Source of the DNA: Bartonella sp. ML70XJBT.G
Lineage (GTDB): Bacteria > Pseudomonadota > Alphaproteobacteria > Rhizobiales > Rhizobiaceae
Assembly (NCBI RefSeq): GCF_028618575.1
Contig: NZ_JAQITA010000015.1
Location: 1-53,778 of the forward strand
Length of the DNA stretch: 53,778 nt
Direction: 5' to 3'
The position numbers and the translations under genes are program-made. A model generated the notes under the pieces. That model had not been told where the DNA came from. It saw only the letters and a program-made list of their open reading frames with translations, and made no database searches. Below, piece by piece: positions 27,742 through 38,747 of the stretch; position 1 is the first letter of the stretch, and each line of letters opens with the position of its first letter.

Positions 27742-28189
27742 GATTCGCTCCCTATTTTTGTATTATTAAATTTCGCTTTATTTGAGCCTTTTTAAACAAA
27801 AATAACAAGGATAATCTGCTCGAAGGTAAAGAAATCAGCTTATTTTATAACAACAAGGTGAGAGGATTGAAAGTGCACACCTATACTGACGAATGATAAG
27901 ATGTGTATTAATTGTTTTTATGAAATGAAAAGGAAAGAGAAGTCTGAGCAATTTCTCGGCATTTTTATCTTAGAGTTCTTTTTACGAAAAATGCACATAT
28001 CACTGTATGACACTGTGAATTTTACAATTTATCCAATATTGAGAGAGAAAGTTTCATTGAGAGAAATGAAAACATTATTTTTTTTGAAAAGTAACAGTTA
28101 GCAAAAGGTTATTAACCTTCATACGATAGTCTTTATGCATTCTTTTTGAAGAAGCAATTATTCTCATTATCATAAGTTTGTTGGATACC
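27742..28189. other. Intergenic region between ALDH and FtsK
   Basis: Divergent promoter region. The small open frame at 27901-28101 lacks a ribosome site and family and is not accepted. Confidence 0.4.
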
Positions 28190-30730
28190 ATGCACAATTC
28201 GAAAAAAAAACCTATTTCTACGCCATCTTTTTCTGATGAGAGTACAAAACATACAGCAGAAGAGCATGCATCTACTAAGATTGCTGAGATATTTTCTTAT
28301 CCGGAAGTATGGAAAAAGGCATTTACCCTTGGACAAAATGTGCGTTTTACGCGAACACCAGAAGTTGAAATTTTGCGTCGTCGCATAGAAACGGATCCAG
28401 TTTTTGCAAAACAATTTAAAATTTTTACGAAAAAAGAACAGGAAAATCTAACAAATATTATACACTCTCATAAGAACACAGCAAGTTCTCCTTCAGCAAA
28501 AAAGGTTATCAATTCTCAATCGACAGAAAAGAAAGCGTCAATTTGTCATGCAACGGTTTTGAAGCAATTATCACAGCAAGCTGTCCATAAATCATTTGAG
28601 AAGGCAAGCAGGAAGCATAAATTACCAGTAGGCAATGAGGTGAAAAAAACGAAGCCTGTTTGTCATCTGTCTGATGATGCATTTTTTGAGTGTGGATCTT
28701 TTATACTGGAACAGCTTGATGCGAAAAACTCAGGAGAAGATATAATATCTATGGATGATACAAATGAGAGTTCACTGGATATGACTTCTGCCTTTGATGA
28801 GTCAATTACGGCTCTTTACCGTGTTCTTGAATATCGTTTTCCACAATTTTACGATTCCATCACATCAGAATCTCTAGCAGAAACGCCTCGGGAAATTAAA
28901 CAAGTTTCTCATTTAAGGCATGAAAAGAATGAATCTGTTGAAGAGGCACAAACGCGTCATTCTGGGTTTATGATTAAAGATTCTTCTGAGAGATTAAGCG
29001 ATGCAAAAGCAACGAAAGAGCCTCAAAATACCTACAATATGACTGATGGTACAAGAGAAGGTATCGCTCAAAATTCAGAAAAATTTTCTGTAGAGAAACC
29101 AAAAGGTAAAGTCTTTCGATCTGCGAATACGTTGTTAAGCAATTATGATTCTGCTTTTATGTCAAATATTCAGTCTTTTAACGCTGATAATTACGAATTT
29201 CCTCCAATCGATTTATTACAAGAACCTATTTTCCATGAAGGCACGATGATTCCGCGAGAAACATTAGAGCGCGGTGCTGGACTTTTAGAAAGTGTTTTGG
29301 AAGATTTTGGCATTAAGGGTGAAATTATCCATGTTCATCCAGGACCAGTGGTGACAATGTATGAATTTGAGCCGGCAGCTGGAGTAAAATCATCTCGGGT
29401 CATTAATCTTTCCGATGATATTGCTCGTTCGATGTCTGCTATTTCTACACGCGTTGCTGTAATTCCTGGACGCAATGTTATTGGTATTGAATTACCCAAT
29501 GCGGTTCGTGAGACCGTTTATTTGCGGGAATTAATTCAATCAAATTCTTTTCGTGAAAGTCAATTTAAACTTGCTCTTGCTTTGGGGAAAGGCATTAACG
29601 GTGAGCCGGTCATTGCGGAATTAGCGAAAATGCCTCATTTATTGGTTGCGGGTACCACGGGGTCTGGCAAGTCTGTTGCAATTAATACAATGATTTTATC
29701 GATTCTCTATCGCATGACACCACAGCAGTGCCGTTTGATCATGGTTGATCCTAAAATGCTGGAACTCTCTGTTTATGATGGCATTCCACATCTTTTAACG
29801 CCCGTTGTGACGGATCCCAAAAAAGCGGTAACAGCTTTAAAATGGGCGGTTCGTGAAATGGAAGAACGTTACCGCAAAATGGCTAAGTTAGGTGTGCGTA
29901 ATATTGATGGTTTTAATGCACGTGTTGCACTTGCAGCACAAAAAGGCGAAACGATTATGTGTACCGTACAGTCAGGCTTTGATAAGGAAAGTGGAGAAAT
30001 GCTTTATCATGAAGAAGCAATGGATCTCACGCAACTTCCTTATATTGTTGTGATTGTTGATGAGATGGCCGATCTCATGATGGTGGCAGGTAAAGAAATT
30101 GAAAATGCTATTCAACGTTTAGCACAAATGGCACGTGCGGCGGGGATTCATCTTATAATGGCCACGCAGCGCCCTTCAGTTGATGTTATTACTGGTACGA
30201 TTAAAGCAAATTTTCCTACTCGGATTTCTTTTCAGGTTACATCAAAAATAGACAGTCGTACCATTTTGGGGGAACAAGGTGCCGAAACTCTTTTGGGGCA
30301 GGGAGATATGCTTCATATGGTGGGCGGTGGGCGCATTGTACGCGTTCATGGCCCCTTTGTTTCTGATGCAGAAGTTGAATCTATTGTTGCACATCTTAAA
30401 ATGCAAGGAAAGCCTGATTACTTAGCCACCGTAACGGATAGTGAAGAGGAAAACAAAGAAAGTGAGTCTGCTGATTCAGTTGCTGGAGTTTCTACAGAAG
30501 AAAATCTTGGTGATGATGGTGAAGCACTTTATATGCAGGCTGTAAAGATTGTGATGCGTGATAAAAAATGCTCAACCTCTTATATTCAGCGTCGGCTTGC
30601 AATTGGTTATAATAAAGCAGCTTCTCTTGTGGAACGGATGGAAGAAAAAGGCATTGTTGGAGCTGCTAATCATGTTGGAAAACGTGAAATTCTAATCAGT
30701 GAGTACAATAATGAAGCAAGACAGTTTTAA
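28190..30730 (+). CDS. ftsK: FtsK/SpoIIIE-type DNA translocase lacking the membrane domain
   Basis: 846 residues from ATG 28190 (TTG 28178 also possible). Residues 1-360 are polar low-complexity without membrane helices. Next come the FtsK alpha domain ([20 protein letters not shown]), Walker [10 protein letters not shown] (about 488), Walker [12 protein letters not shown] and the RQ-rich [19 protein letters not shown]. At the C-terminus the gamma winged helix ([25 protein letters not shown]) reads KOPS. Pumps DNA at the septum for dimer resolution. Some Hyphomicrobiales carry a soluble second FtsK; this matches that form. A terminator follows at 30801. Confidence 0.92.
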   Translation: MHNSKKKPISTPSFSDESTKHTAEEHASTKIAEIFSYPEVWKKAFTLGQNVRFTRTPEVEILRRRIETDPVFAKQFKIFTKKEQENLTNIIHSHKNTASSPSAKKVINSQSTEKKASICHATVLKQLSQQAVHKSFEKASRKHKLPVGNEVKKTKPVCHLSDDAFFECGSFILEQLDAKNSGEDIISMDDTNESSLDMTSAFDESITALYRVLEYRFPQFYDSITSESLAETPREIKQVSHLRHEKNESVEEAQTRHSGFMIKDSSERLSDAKATKEPQNTYNMTDGTREGIAQNSEKFSVEKPKGKVFRSANTLLSNYDSAFMSNIQSFNADNYEFPPIDLLQEPIFHEGTMIPRETLERGAGLLESVLEDFGIKGEIIHVHPGPVVTMYEFEPAAGVKSSRVINLSDDIARSMSAISTRVAVIPGRNVIGIELPNAVRETVYLRELIQSNSFRESQFKLALALGKGINGEPVIAELAKMPHLLVAGTTGSGKSVAINTMILSILYRMTPQQCRLIMVDPKMLELSVYDGIPHLLTPVVTDPKKAVTALKWAVREMEERYRKMAKLGVRNIDGFNARVALAAQKGETIMCTVQSGFDKESGEMLYHEEAMDLTQLPYIVVIVDEMADLMMVAGKEIENAIQRLAQMARAAGIHLIMATQRPSVDVITGTIKANFPTRISFQVTSKIDSRTILGEQGAETLLGQGDMLHMVGGGRIVRVHGPFVSDAEVESIVAHLKMQGKPDYLATVTDSEEENKESESADSVAGVSTEENLGDDGEALYMQAVKIVMRDKKCSTSYIQRRLAIGYNKAASLVERMEEKGIVGAANHVGKREILISEYNNEARQF

Positions 30731-30800
30731 AAATGCATGACTTTAAAAATACGGAATGATTGTTATTTTAAGAGTTGATATTTGTTTGACTTTATAAGAG

Positions 30801-30826
30801 CAAGTGTTGCCGCACACTTGTTTTTT
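30801..30826 (+). terminator. Rho-independent terminator after ftsK
   Basis: CAAGTGT (30801-30807) and ACACTTG (30814-30820) form a 7-base stem with a 6-base loop, followed by six T. It separates ftsK from the histidine kinase. Confidence 0.8.
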
Positions 30827-30932
30827 ATTGTGAAATATTAAAAAAATGGAATGGGGAGTAACAAAATAGAAGCAATATTTTGTATTAAAACTACTGTTGC
30901 AGAGTGTAGAATGATACAAAGAAGGGTTGGAG

Positions 30933-33194
30933 ATGTCTTTAGCATTTTTAGATTATCTGGAATGTAAAGAAATTAAACAAGCCTTTATGCGAGGAAAGAT
31001 GGTGTTCGTTCTTTCTTCTGATTATAAGAATATTCTTTGGTCAAATGGTGCGGCGGCGTATTTTTTTGGTTTTTCTTCTGTCTCTGACATGATGAAAGAA
31101 AGCTCTTTTTTTGACCAAGTAAAATATCATAAGATATTGAAGAGTGCGCAATGTGCAGATGTTATCACATTGGATGGTTTAAAGCGTACAGCTGAATTTT
31201 CTATAGTTTCTATTGATAATATGGATTTAGGCAAGGTATTTTTGCTAGAATCTTTGCAGGCAGAAAAAACTTCTCTTATTGTTGGATTGGATGAGGCAAC
31301 AACGTCCGTTGCAGTAATTGATGAACATGGAACAGTGTTGGAGGCTTCCTCTCATTTTTCATTTATTAATGAAACGGTCAAGATTCTCTTACAGACAGTT
31401 GATGATGAGATGCCAGTCAAAACCATTGTCTCTATAGCAGATATTCGTACACAAGTTGGTATTCTACGCTTGAGAGTGAAACCAGCGCATTTTTTAGTTT
31501 TATATACGCTACTAGAATCGGATGCATTAAACACTGACCAAGAGCCGTTTCATTTTACATCAGAACTTTTGCCACAACGGTTTATTTGGAAAATGGATAA
31601 GAATGGACGGTTTTGTGATGTTTCAAAAGAGTTAGCTGAAATTGTTGGTCCCCTTTCTTCCTCTATTTTAGGATTGAGTTTTCATGAACTTGCTCATCAG
31701 TTTCATGATGAGCGATATCAAGTTCTCAGTGACTTTATTGCGGCAGCTCTTCCTTGGAGCAAACAGATCGTGCCATGGCCTGTTGATAATTGTCGAGAAC
31801 GACTTGATGTTGAATTGTCTGCTGTGCCAATTTTTGATGTTCAACAACAGCTTAAGGGATTTCGAGGCTTTGGTATTTTGAAAATGCCAGAACAAGAACA
31901 AAAGAAAGAAGATAAAAATCCGTATATAAAAACATCGAATCTTTCAGAGAGTGAACGTTCAGCTTTTCATGAGATTGCAGAACGATTGCGTGGAGAATTG
32001 CATTCATCTGTAAATGGTGCGCATTTAATTGAAGAAACACTGGTTCAGGTGCCAAATGCGCAGATATTACCAGAAAATGTTCCAGAACAAACTCTGATAA
32101 AAGAGCCAACCGTTGTTTTATCATTGTTGGATACAACGACGAATGGTGTTTTTTGGTTGGATAGGCAGGGGGATATTCAATCGGTCAGTCGTGCAGCTTT
32201 AACGCTAACGGGCTATGAAATAAATGAATTATTAACACAGCCATTCTCCTCATTATTCACGTCACAAAGCCGATCTTTAGTAGAAAAATATTTTAAGTTA
32301 ATCCGTATGAAGGAGAAAAATCAGGTTTTTCATCACGATGAGACAGCTATTTTAGTAACAAAAAGTCACAAAAATATAAAGGTTTCTATGACGATGATAC
32401 CTTTGGCACGACAAGATGATTATGCTGTTATATTACGTGATATGACAGGATCAGTTTTATCAAGAGATAAACGAGTAAGAGAGAATAAAACAGTTGGTGT
32501 TGTTCATGAAATGCGGACACCTTTGAATGCTCTTATTGGTTTTGCCGAAATTATGAGAGATGGTCGTTTTGGGGTGATAGACAATGAGCGTTATCGTGGA
32601 TATTTACGTGATATTATCTCTTCTGGAAAACATATATTATCACTGATTAATCAATTACTAGAATGCTCGAAAGCAAATTATTCTAGCTCAAATGATCAGA
32701 TTAAGGCACCTCTTATATCTGAAGGATTTGATGTGATAGCTTGTCTGCGTGCGAGTATGGCATTTCTTGAAACACAGGCTAATCATAATGGCATTATCAT
32801 GCGTATTGTTGCTCCAACACATGTACCATTTATTGGTGTATCACAACAGACATTTCGACAAATTATATGGAACCTTCTTTCCAATGCTATTCGTTTTACG
32901 CCATCGGGTGGACAAATTATTGTTCATGTTTCTTATGAAAAAAAACAGCGTGTAAAGATTTCTGTGAGTGACAACGGTATAGGGATGAGTGATGAGGAGA
33001 TTGTACAAGCACTACAACCTTATGGGCAGATAAAGCGCAAAGATGGGCGATCTGGTGACAGCGCTTTTATGGGAACTGGTTTAGGACTGCCTATGTGTAA
33101 AGCTATGGTAGAAGAAAGTGGTGGCGAACTTTTGTTATTTTCAAAACCCAACCATGGAACAACTGTGGAATTATTTTTTCCATATGTTCCATGA
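30933..33194 (+). CDS. PdhS/PleC-like PAS sensor histidine kinase
   Basis: 753 residues from ATG 30933 (AAGGG upstream; TTG 30927 is an alternative). No membrane segment. PAS-like regions lie at about 20-100, 215-310 and 390-500. The HisKA H-box is VVHEMRTPLNALIGFAEIM (phospho-His about 525), followed by the GRFG and SSGKHILSLIN pattern seen in PleC/DivJ/PdhS kinases. HATPase has the N box NLLSNAIRFT, G1 DNGIGM and G2 GTGLGLP. Probably controls DivK/CtrA cell-cycle phosphorelay. The subfamily is inferred from the H-box region. Confidence 0.82.
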   Translation: MSLAFLDYLECKEIKQAFMRGKMVFVLSSDYKNILWSNGAAAYFFGFSSVSDMMKESSFFDQVKYHKILKSAQCADVITLDGLKRTAEFSIVSIDNMDLGKVFLLESLQAEKTSLIVGLDEATTSVAVIDEHGTVLEASSHFSFINETVKILLQTVDDEMPVKTIVSIADIRTQVGILRLRVKPAHFLVLYTLLESDALNTDQEPFHFTSELLPQRFIWKMDKNGRFCDVSKELAEIVGPLSSSILGLSFHELAHQFHDERYQVLSDFIAAALPWSKQIVPWPVDNCRERLDVELSAVPIFDVQQQLKGFRGFGILKMPEQEQKKEDKNPYIKTSNLSESERSAFHEIAERLRGELHSSVNGAHLIEETLVQVPNAQILPENVPEQTLIKEPTVVLSLLDTTTNGVFWLDRQGDIQSVSRAALTLTGYEINELLTQPFSSLFTSQSRSLVEKYFKLIRMKEKNQVFHHDETAILVTKSHKNIKVSMTMIPLARQDDYAVILRDMTGSVLSRDKRVRENKTVGVVHEMRTPLNALIGFAEIMRDGRFGVIDNERYRGYLRDIISSGKHILSLINQLLECSKANYSSSNDQIKAPLISEGFDVIACLRASMAFLETQANHNGIIMRIVAPTHVPFIGVSQQTFRQIIWNLLSNAIRFTPSGGQIIVHVSYEKKQRVKISVSDNGIGMSDEEIVQALQPYGQIKRKDGRSGDSAFMGTGLGLPMCKAMVEESGGELLLFSKPNHGTTVELFFPYVP

Positions 33195-33497
33195 ATCATT
33201 CAAAATATTGATTTATATAGATAATTATCATTATGCAGATTGAATTAAAAATCCGAATAGTGAAGATTCTCTCATTTCAAATCTCTCTGTGTTAAATCAA
33301 CAAAATCATTCGCTTGCAGGTCATAAGTGGGATGAGTGTGCGGATAAAATTGTATAGGAAAGGACAAAAAACACCTCTTATGAATGTTCTCAAATACAAG
33401 GTTTGTTGCAACATTGGGGGCAGGAAAATATAATAATAATGCCGATTTGCTTCTCCACAAGCGTAAAGATGGGGGGCTCAGCAGACCATAGATAAAT
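33195..33497. other. Gap between kinase and mscL
   Basis: No gene seen. The two flanking genes are convergent. No clear hairpin with T-run found. Confidence 0.35.
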
Positions 33498-33911
33498 TTA
33501 TTTTTTCTTAGCCAACAAATCTCTGATTTCTGACAAAAGTTGTTCTTCTAAAGACATCTCTTTAGAACTTTCCTCTTCTTCTTGTTTTCGACGGAGTTTA
33601 TTCATAGCTTTAACAAAGAGAAAAAGCACCCAAGCAATAATAAGAAAATTGATAAGTAAAGTGATAAAGTTACCATAGCTAATGGTTGCCCCAGCTGCTT
33701 TAGCAGCACTCAGTGTTGCTTGTTTTTCACCGGCAAGCTGGATAAACATATTAGAAAAGTCGATTCCACCTGTAATAAGCCCAATGATTGGCATAAAGAT
33801 ATCATTGACGACTGAATTGACCAAGCCACCAAAAGCACCTCCTATAATCACACCGATAGCAAGGTCAATCATATTCCCTTTTAGGGCAAATTCTTTGAAT
33901 TCTTTAAGCAT
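33498..33911 (-). CDS. mscL: Large-conductance mechanosensitive channel
   Basis: 137 residues. N-terminal amphipathic helix [24 protein letters not shown] runs into TM1, a periplasmic loop ([13 protein letters not shown]), TM2 ([20 protein letters not shown]) and a charged cytoplasmic helix ending [10 protein letters not shown]. Homopentamer of the inner membrane that opens under hypo-osmotic shock. Intact. Confidence 0.95.
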   Translation of the reverse strand: MLKEFKEFALKGNMIDLAIGVIIGGAFGGLVNSVVNDIFMPIIGLITGGIDFSNMFIQLAGEKQATLSAAKAAGATISYGNFITLLINFLIIAWVLFLFVKAMNKLRRKQEEEESSKEMSLEEQLLSEIRDLLAKKK

Positions 33912-34509
33912 TACGTTTTCCCCTTTATGAAAAGATATACGATAATTTTAATTACCGCTTTTGATGAAAAAGGAAAGAGCGGTTTTTGTTTTCTTAGTAA
34001 GCATTATCTTACAAAGATTAAAATTTTTTGCCAAGAATATTATGAATATTAAAATTCACAAAAGGTTTTATTTGATTTAATAAGTATCTGGTGGAGTTTA
34101 GAACAACAAAAGCTTTTTAATGAAGTGTTTTTAGATTTTTTGATTAAAAGTAGAAAAATGTGCTTCATTTATAAAATCATTATAAAACTTTTATGACCAC
34201 ACATTGGAAAAAGCTATTTACAAAATATTTTCTTCTCGTGTTTGCAGGTGATTTCAATTTTTAATCTCTGAACAATTTTCAAAAGCTAAGAAAGCTTTTT
34301 CTCAAAGAAAAAGGCTCATTTTCTCTTCAAAATGTGTAAGTATAAAAGTGAATGGTAATGCTGTTATTAACTTTCAGTTATGTTACAAATTTCCTTGTAG
34401 TAGTGGTACGTTCTTAATTGAGATGATATGCCATCTTTATGAGTGATCTTTTATGTTAAAAGATTTAGGTGAGATGCAGTAGATCAGTTTTGTATTTGGA
34501 GAAGGATTG
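33912..34509. other. Divergent intergenic region mscL-pyrD
   Basis: About 600 AT-rich bases without an ORF. It contains ACCGCT...AGCGGT followed by T's near 33954-33988, a weak hairpin on the plus strand. Promoters of mscL and pyrD presumably lie here. Confidence 0.4.
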
Positions 34510-35598
34510 ATGAGTTTCTTTCGTTGTATTGGTCGTTCTGCTTTATTTATGTTGGACCCAGAACATGCACACCGTTTAGCAATTATAGGTCTAAAAAGCG
34601 GACTGAGCACTTGTCAGAAGATTTTCGATAAACGTTTGTCTGTGACTGTTGCAAGTCTTGAGTTTGAAAATTTTATTGGTCTAGCCGCGGGTTTTGATAA
34701 GAATGCAGAGGTTGTTGATGCTATTTTTCGTTTAGGATTTGCTTTTACAGAAATAGGTACAGTTACACCAAAGCCCCAAGCGGGAAATCCTAAACCGCGG
34801 CTTTTTCGTTTAAAAGAAGATGAGGCGATTATTAATAGAATGGGTTTTAATAATGATGGACATCAAATTGTTTACAAAAGACTTCAAACATATAAACAAC
34901 TTGGTATTGTAGGGATCAATATTGGAGCCAATAAGAATACGATCAACAAAATTGACGATTATACTGCTGGTATTGCTCACTTTTATGATGTTGCAGACTA
35001 TTTTACAGTGAATATTTCCTCGCCCAATACACCGGGTTTACGTGATTTACAAGCGCGTGATAGTTTACATCTTTTGATAGATGCGGTTTCACAAGCGCGT
35101 GGTATACAAAAGGAAAAGCATGGATTTTCTGTTCCTATTTTTTTAAAAATTGCTCCTGATTTATCGGAAAAGGCGTTGGATGATATTGCTGAAGAAATAC
35201 AGTGTTCTGATTTTGATGGTCTTATTGTTTCCAATACCACTCTTTCACGCCAAGGACTTAAAAATAGCCTCTTAAGTACTGAGGAGGGAGGACTTTCTGG
35301 TCGTCCACTCTTTGAGCTTTCTACCATTGTACTGGCAAAAATGCGTCAAAAATTAGGGAAGGACATTGCAATTATTGGCGTTGGTGGCATAAAAGATGCA
35401 CAAACAGCTTTGGAAAAAGTGAAAGCTGGTGCAGATTTGGTACAATTGTATAGTGGAATGGTTTATGAGGGACCGGATCTTGTAGTAACTATTTTAAAAG
35501 AAATTTTGCAGTTTATGCAGCAAGATGGGGTTGGTAGCATAAAAGCTTATCGTGATCAGAATGTTGAAGATTGGGCAAAACGTGCACTTCCTCTGTGA
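34510..35598 (+). CDS. pyrD: Dihydroorotate dehydrogenase (quinone), class 2
   Basis: 362 residues from ATG 34510 (GAAGGA upstream). FMN barrel motifs: [55 protein letters not shown] with the class-2 catalytic Ser, and GVGGI and [13 protein letters not shown] at the phosphate site. The N-terminal helices (about 1-35) place it on the inner membrane face, where it oxidises dihydroorotate with ubiquinone for pyrimidine synthesis. Confidence 0.95.
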   Translation: MSFFRCIGRSALFMLDPEHAHRLAIIGLKSGLSTCQKIFDKRLSVTVASLEFENFIGLAAGFDKNAEVVDAIFRLGFAFTEIGTVTPKPQAGNPKPRLFRLKEDEAIINRMGFNNDGHQIVYKRLQTYKQLGIVGINIGANKNTINKIDDYTAGIAHFYDVADYFTVNISSPNTPGLRDLQARDSLHLLIDAVSQARGIQKEKHGFSVPIFLKIAPDLSEKALDDIAEEIQCSDFDGLIVSNTTLSRQGLKNSLLSTEEGGLSGRPLFELSTIVLAKMRQKLGKDIAIIGVGGIKDAQTALEKVKAGADLVQLYSGMVYEGPDLVVTILKEILQFMQQDGVGSIKAYRDQNVEDWAKRALPL

Positions 35599-35734
35599 GA
35601 AAACTATTTTTTTTGATGAAAACTATGAGATTTTTTTAAAGGGGCTTGCAAACTCTTTTGATCTTCCTTATGTCACATGAAAAGAAAATAACTCTTTACA
35701 AACTCGTGAACAGTTATGGTACATTTACTTTTAT

Positions 35735-35811
35735 GCGGTTGTAGCTCAGTTGGTTAGAGCGCTGGTTTGTGGCACCAGAGGTCGTAGGTTCAAATCCCAC
35801 CAACCGTACCA
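35735..35811 (+). tRNA. tRNA-His(GTG), A73 type
   Basis: 77-base cloverleaf. The anticodon loop reads TTGTGGC, anticodon GTG. Acceptor GCGGTTG pairs with CAACCGT, giving G1-U72, with A73 and an encoded CCA. Base -1 is T, not G. This lacks the near-universal G-1/C73 identity element, as known for alphaproteobacterial tRNA-His. A decayed serine recombinase follows 270 bases downstream. Confidence 0.95.
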
Positions 35812-36079
35812 TTTAGCTTTGTGCGACTATTCTCATTTCTTTTTTTTCCTTTAAGAACTCCGCACTTCTTGGCCTTTTTTACGTGTGATTAGTAACAGAA
35901 CAAAAAGCCTTTTAATGAGCAGAGTTCTTATCTAAAAAGGTACTTTTCGATTTATTCTTTATTTTCAATATTATAAAAATCATCACTTTTGAGTTAGCAA
36001 AGGCATTTTATGGATGGCAGACAAAATATAAATCTTCAGGTTCATGAAATAAAACTACATAATCTTTTGATTCTATTAT

Positions 36080-36562
36080 TCTTTTTACGGATGCATTATA
36101 ATGATGTGGTTTTAGCGGCGGTAATATGGAACCCTTCGCTTTGCGTCCTTTGTTGGCAGATATACAAGCAAACAAGATCGATGGGGGGTGTTTATTAAGA
36201 TTGATCGCTTGTTACGCTCTTTAATTGATTTTGCGTAAATGATTGGGCTGTTTGACCTATAATGTAAGCTTTTTATTGGTTACAAAATTTTTGAATACAA
36301 GAGATTCAACTAAGCTGCCTAACCATGCATGCTCTTTTTAGCTTTGCGCAATTTGAATGTAAAATGATAGGTGAACGGGTATGTGACTAATTTTCTGCAT
36401 CCAAACATCGATGCATGTTTATGGGCGGGATTCTGCCGCTTGGGGTATGGCATTGAAGATGTGTTCATGAATCATTATCCCATTGAGGCTAAATTGGTGT
36501 AAAAAATCTTTCAGCGTTTTATGGAGTAAAATCAGTGAATGTTGTGATCGGTTGGCTTAATT
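36080..36562 (+). pseudogene. Decayed large serine recombinase
   Basis: Joining frames gives YND-GFSGGNMEPFALRPLL, ADIQANKIDG, VFIKIDRLLRSLIDFA (stop) MIGLFD, a damaged V-T-x-F-N-T stretch, FAQFECKMIGERV and ISASKHRCMFMGGILPLGYG, then KIFQRFME and SVNVVIGWL. These are the successive motifs of large serine recombinases (FSGGNMERPAL, DRLTRSL, FAQFERE, KKGMWMGG-x-PLGY). The catalytic-Ser N-terminus is not visible. Many frameshifts and stops. It lies downstream of tRNA-His and suggests an old integrative element there. Confidence 0.82.
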
Positions 36563-37394
36563 GTTTCTGCAATTTCTGCAAGCAGTGTTTTCAGAACATG
36601 TACTAAATACTAAAAAATCTATTATAACGCACATTTATAATTTTAAATACATATTTGAGCACTTTAGATGAGATCATAATATTTTTACTATCGTATTACG
36701 AGAACCATTTTTTGCACTATACGCTATAGAATGATTGAGCTGGCTTCGTTTTATGCGTCGTATTATGGACAATGAGAAAAACTGGTTGAATTGCTGCAAC
36801 CAGAATCACAAAGCTTATAGAAAAATTTCAGCCACCGCCACAGATCTATTTTAGCTGTCGGTTAAAGGACATGTGCGTCCTCTCCAATTAAAAGACGGCG
36901 TCTGATATTCAAGTCGTTTTGGATCTGCATCTTGATTTTGAAGTGATTGCGTTGTACAAAATCTTCAAACAGGATGACGAGTCTCTCGTTTATTTTTTAT
37001 ATTTTTTAACAGTTCTTTCTTGCCAAGAATTTGTTTTTTAGGGGGGAGCGTATCGAGTCTTGTACCAAGAAATCTTCCCCCAAATTTTATTGAAAATACT
37101 GAAAATGGATGTACCAGACAAACAAATGTTTACTGAGGATATTTTATCAACGATTGGAGCTGTTTGGGGGCATAATGTTGTATAAAAAAACGTATGGCAT
37201 GAAGTCCAAAAAAACAATACAGACCCATTGCGTTTCTCTTTTAAGAACTGGAATTCTCCCCTTAGCTTAATGAGTTCTCATGATGCATCCTTTAGGCAAG
37301 ACTTGCGATGGAAAGACTTGATGGAAAAAATCAATACGTTTTGCTTAAAAGATCCGAGCTTAATACGCTCTTCAATAGGGAAGGGTCTTTCACA
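36563..37394 (+). pseudogene. Unidentified decayed gene(s) before the MATE exporter
   Basis: From about 36930 a plus-strand frame reads well: IALYKIFKQDDESLVYFLYF, (stop) GGAYRVLYQEIFPQ, MDVPDKQMFTEDILSTIGAV, (stop at about 37183) VWHEVQKNNTDPLRF and on through FKNWNSPLSLMSSHDASF, running past the MATE ATG in a different frame to about 37409. That overlap suggests the lost gene and the exporter were one operon. At least two in-frame stops. The family was not recognised. Confidence 0.45.
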
Positions 37395-38747
37395 ATGTTT
37401 GTTGTGATGAAGCAATTGCTCTCTCTTGGCATGCCACTGGCTATTGGGTTTGTCTCTCAGATGCTGATTTCCTTCACAGATGCAGCGCTTGTGGCGCATT
37501 TAGGCGTTCAAGCCTTGAGTGGTACAATGTTGGCTCTAAGTATGTTTAGTTTTGTTATGTTGTTGGGACTAGGGATTATTACCGCGGTTTCCCCAAAACT
37601 TGCGGAAAGTTTTCGCAAACAAGATAGAGATGCATTGAAGGCATGGTTTGATCAAGGAATATGGCTTTCCCTTTTGATTGGAATAATAAGTGCAATCATT
37701 TTACTCAATACGAGGAATATTTTATGTCTTCTCGGCCAAGATGAGGTAATTGCTCATATAGCGCAGGAATATAATAATGGCGCTGCGATAGGGGTGGTGT
37801 TTTTTTATCTTTATATCAATAGCCGCGGATTACTATCAGCAATTGGTAATCCCAAGCCCTTAACTTGGATTATGCTTGCCGCTATCCCTATAAATTTTCT
37901 TATCTCTTGGCTGCTTATTTTTGGTATAGGTCCTGCAAGCGGATTTGGTGTCTTTGGTGCTGGAATTGCAAGTAGTTTGATCCGTATTTTGATTGTTATG
38001 GCAGTAGCAATAATTCTGTCCCGCAATTCTACTTTTAGTTCCTTTCACTTTAATTATTTAAGACCAAAGTTAGAAATTGCACGAATAATACAATTACTGT
38101 TCATAGGACTTCCCATTGGTATCCGTATTCTTATTGCGGAAGGCTTTCCTTCTGTCATTGCCTTCATGATTACAGCTTTTGGGGTCGAAGCTTTGGCTGC
38201 GCATACAATTGGAATGCGTCTTGATATGCTTATTTCTGTGGTAGCTTTGGGGATTTCCAGCGCAGCTGCGACCATAGCAGCGTGGTATCAAGCCGATCGG
38301 AATCATATGGCTCTAAAACAGTTACGTATGAATGTCACAATTTTTGCTATAGCTTATGTCTTGTTTTTATCAGGGGGTGTTTATTTTTCTTATGAATTCA
38401 TTCTTTCAATCATCTTTGACATTTCTTCAGTCCACGTTATTGTTTTCTCTTGGGAGTTGCTTCCGTTTATCTTATTATCTTTTGCTTTTGGCACTTTAGG
38501 AGCCATGCTCAATGGCATACTTGTGGGTTTGCTTGATACGTTTTGGCCAACAATTGTGGTAACAATAAGCTATTGGGGGATAGGCTTATTTGGGGGAGCT
38601 CTCATGGCACATTTTTTTGAATATGGTTTTATGGGTTATTGGCTTGGCATGATTGGTGCAAGCTTAATCGTTTCTCTCTTTAATTATATGCGCGTGGGTT
38701 ATTTAATAAAACGCAATCCTCCGTTTGGTACGGGGGCAATGTTATAA
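37395..38747 (+). CDS. MATE-family multidrug/metabolite exporter
   Basis: 450 residues from ATG 37395 (the frame is open to 37308, but MFVVMKQLLSLGMPLAIG begins TM1). About twelve membrane helices in two repeats. MATE features: FVSQMLISFTDAALVAHLGV near TM1-2, and IPINFLISWLLIFG in TM5-6. It exports a cationic or zwitterionic compound using H+ or Na+. It is intact in a region where most genes are ruined. Its start overlaps an unidentified remnant, and a natural-product-like gene pair lies 2 kb downstream, so it may have exported that product (inference). Confidence 0.88.
   Translation: MFVVMKQLLSLGMPLAIGFVSQMLISFTDAALVAHLGVQALSGTMLALSMFSFVMLLGLGIITAVSPKLAESFRKQDRDALKAWFDQGIWLSLLIGIISAIILLNTRNILCLLGQDEVIAHIAQEYNNGAAIGVVFFYLYINSRGLLSAIGNPKPLTWIMLAAIPINFLISWLLIFGIGPASGFGVFGAGIASSLIRILIVMAVAIILSRNSTFSSFHFNYLRPKLEIARIIQLLFIGLPIGIRILIAEGFPSVIAFMITAFGVEALAAHTIGMRLDMLISVVALGISSAAATIAAWYQADRNHMALKQLRMNVTIFAIAYVLFLSGGVYFSYEFILSIIFDISSVHVIVFSWELLPFILLSFAFGTLGAMLNGILVGLLDTFWPTIVVTISYWGIGLFGGALMAHFFEYGFMGYWLGMIGASLIVSLFNYMRVGYLIKRNPPFGTGAML

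Noticed and set aside
27901..28101. 66-codon ORF between ALDH and ftsK
   Set aside because: No ribosome site, no family and no sign of conservation; treated as intergenic.
33954..33988. ACCGCT/AGCGGT hairpin followed by T's
   Set aside because: Six-base stem with an 18-base loop and no plus-strand gene upstream to terminate; too weak for a terminator call.
36900..37400. Idea that the remnant before the MATE gene is a siderophore (IucA/IucC-type) synthetase
   Set aside because: A short FSCRLKDM-like phrase near 36850 vaguely recalls the family, but the rest does not follow its motifs; not supported.
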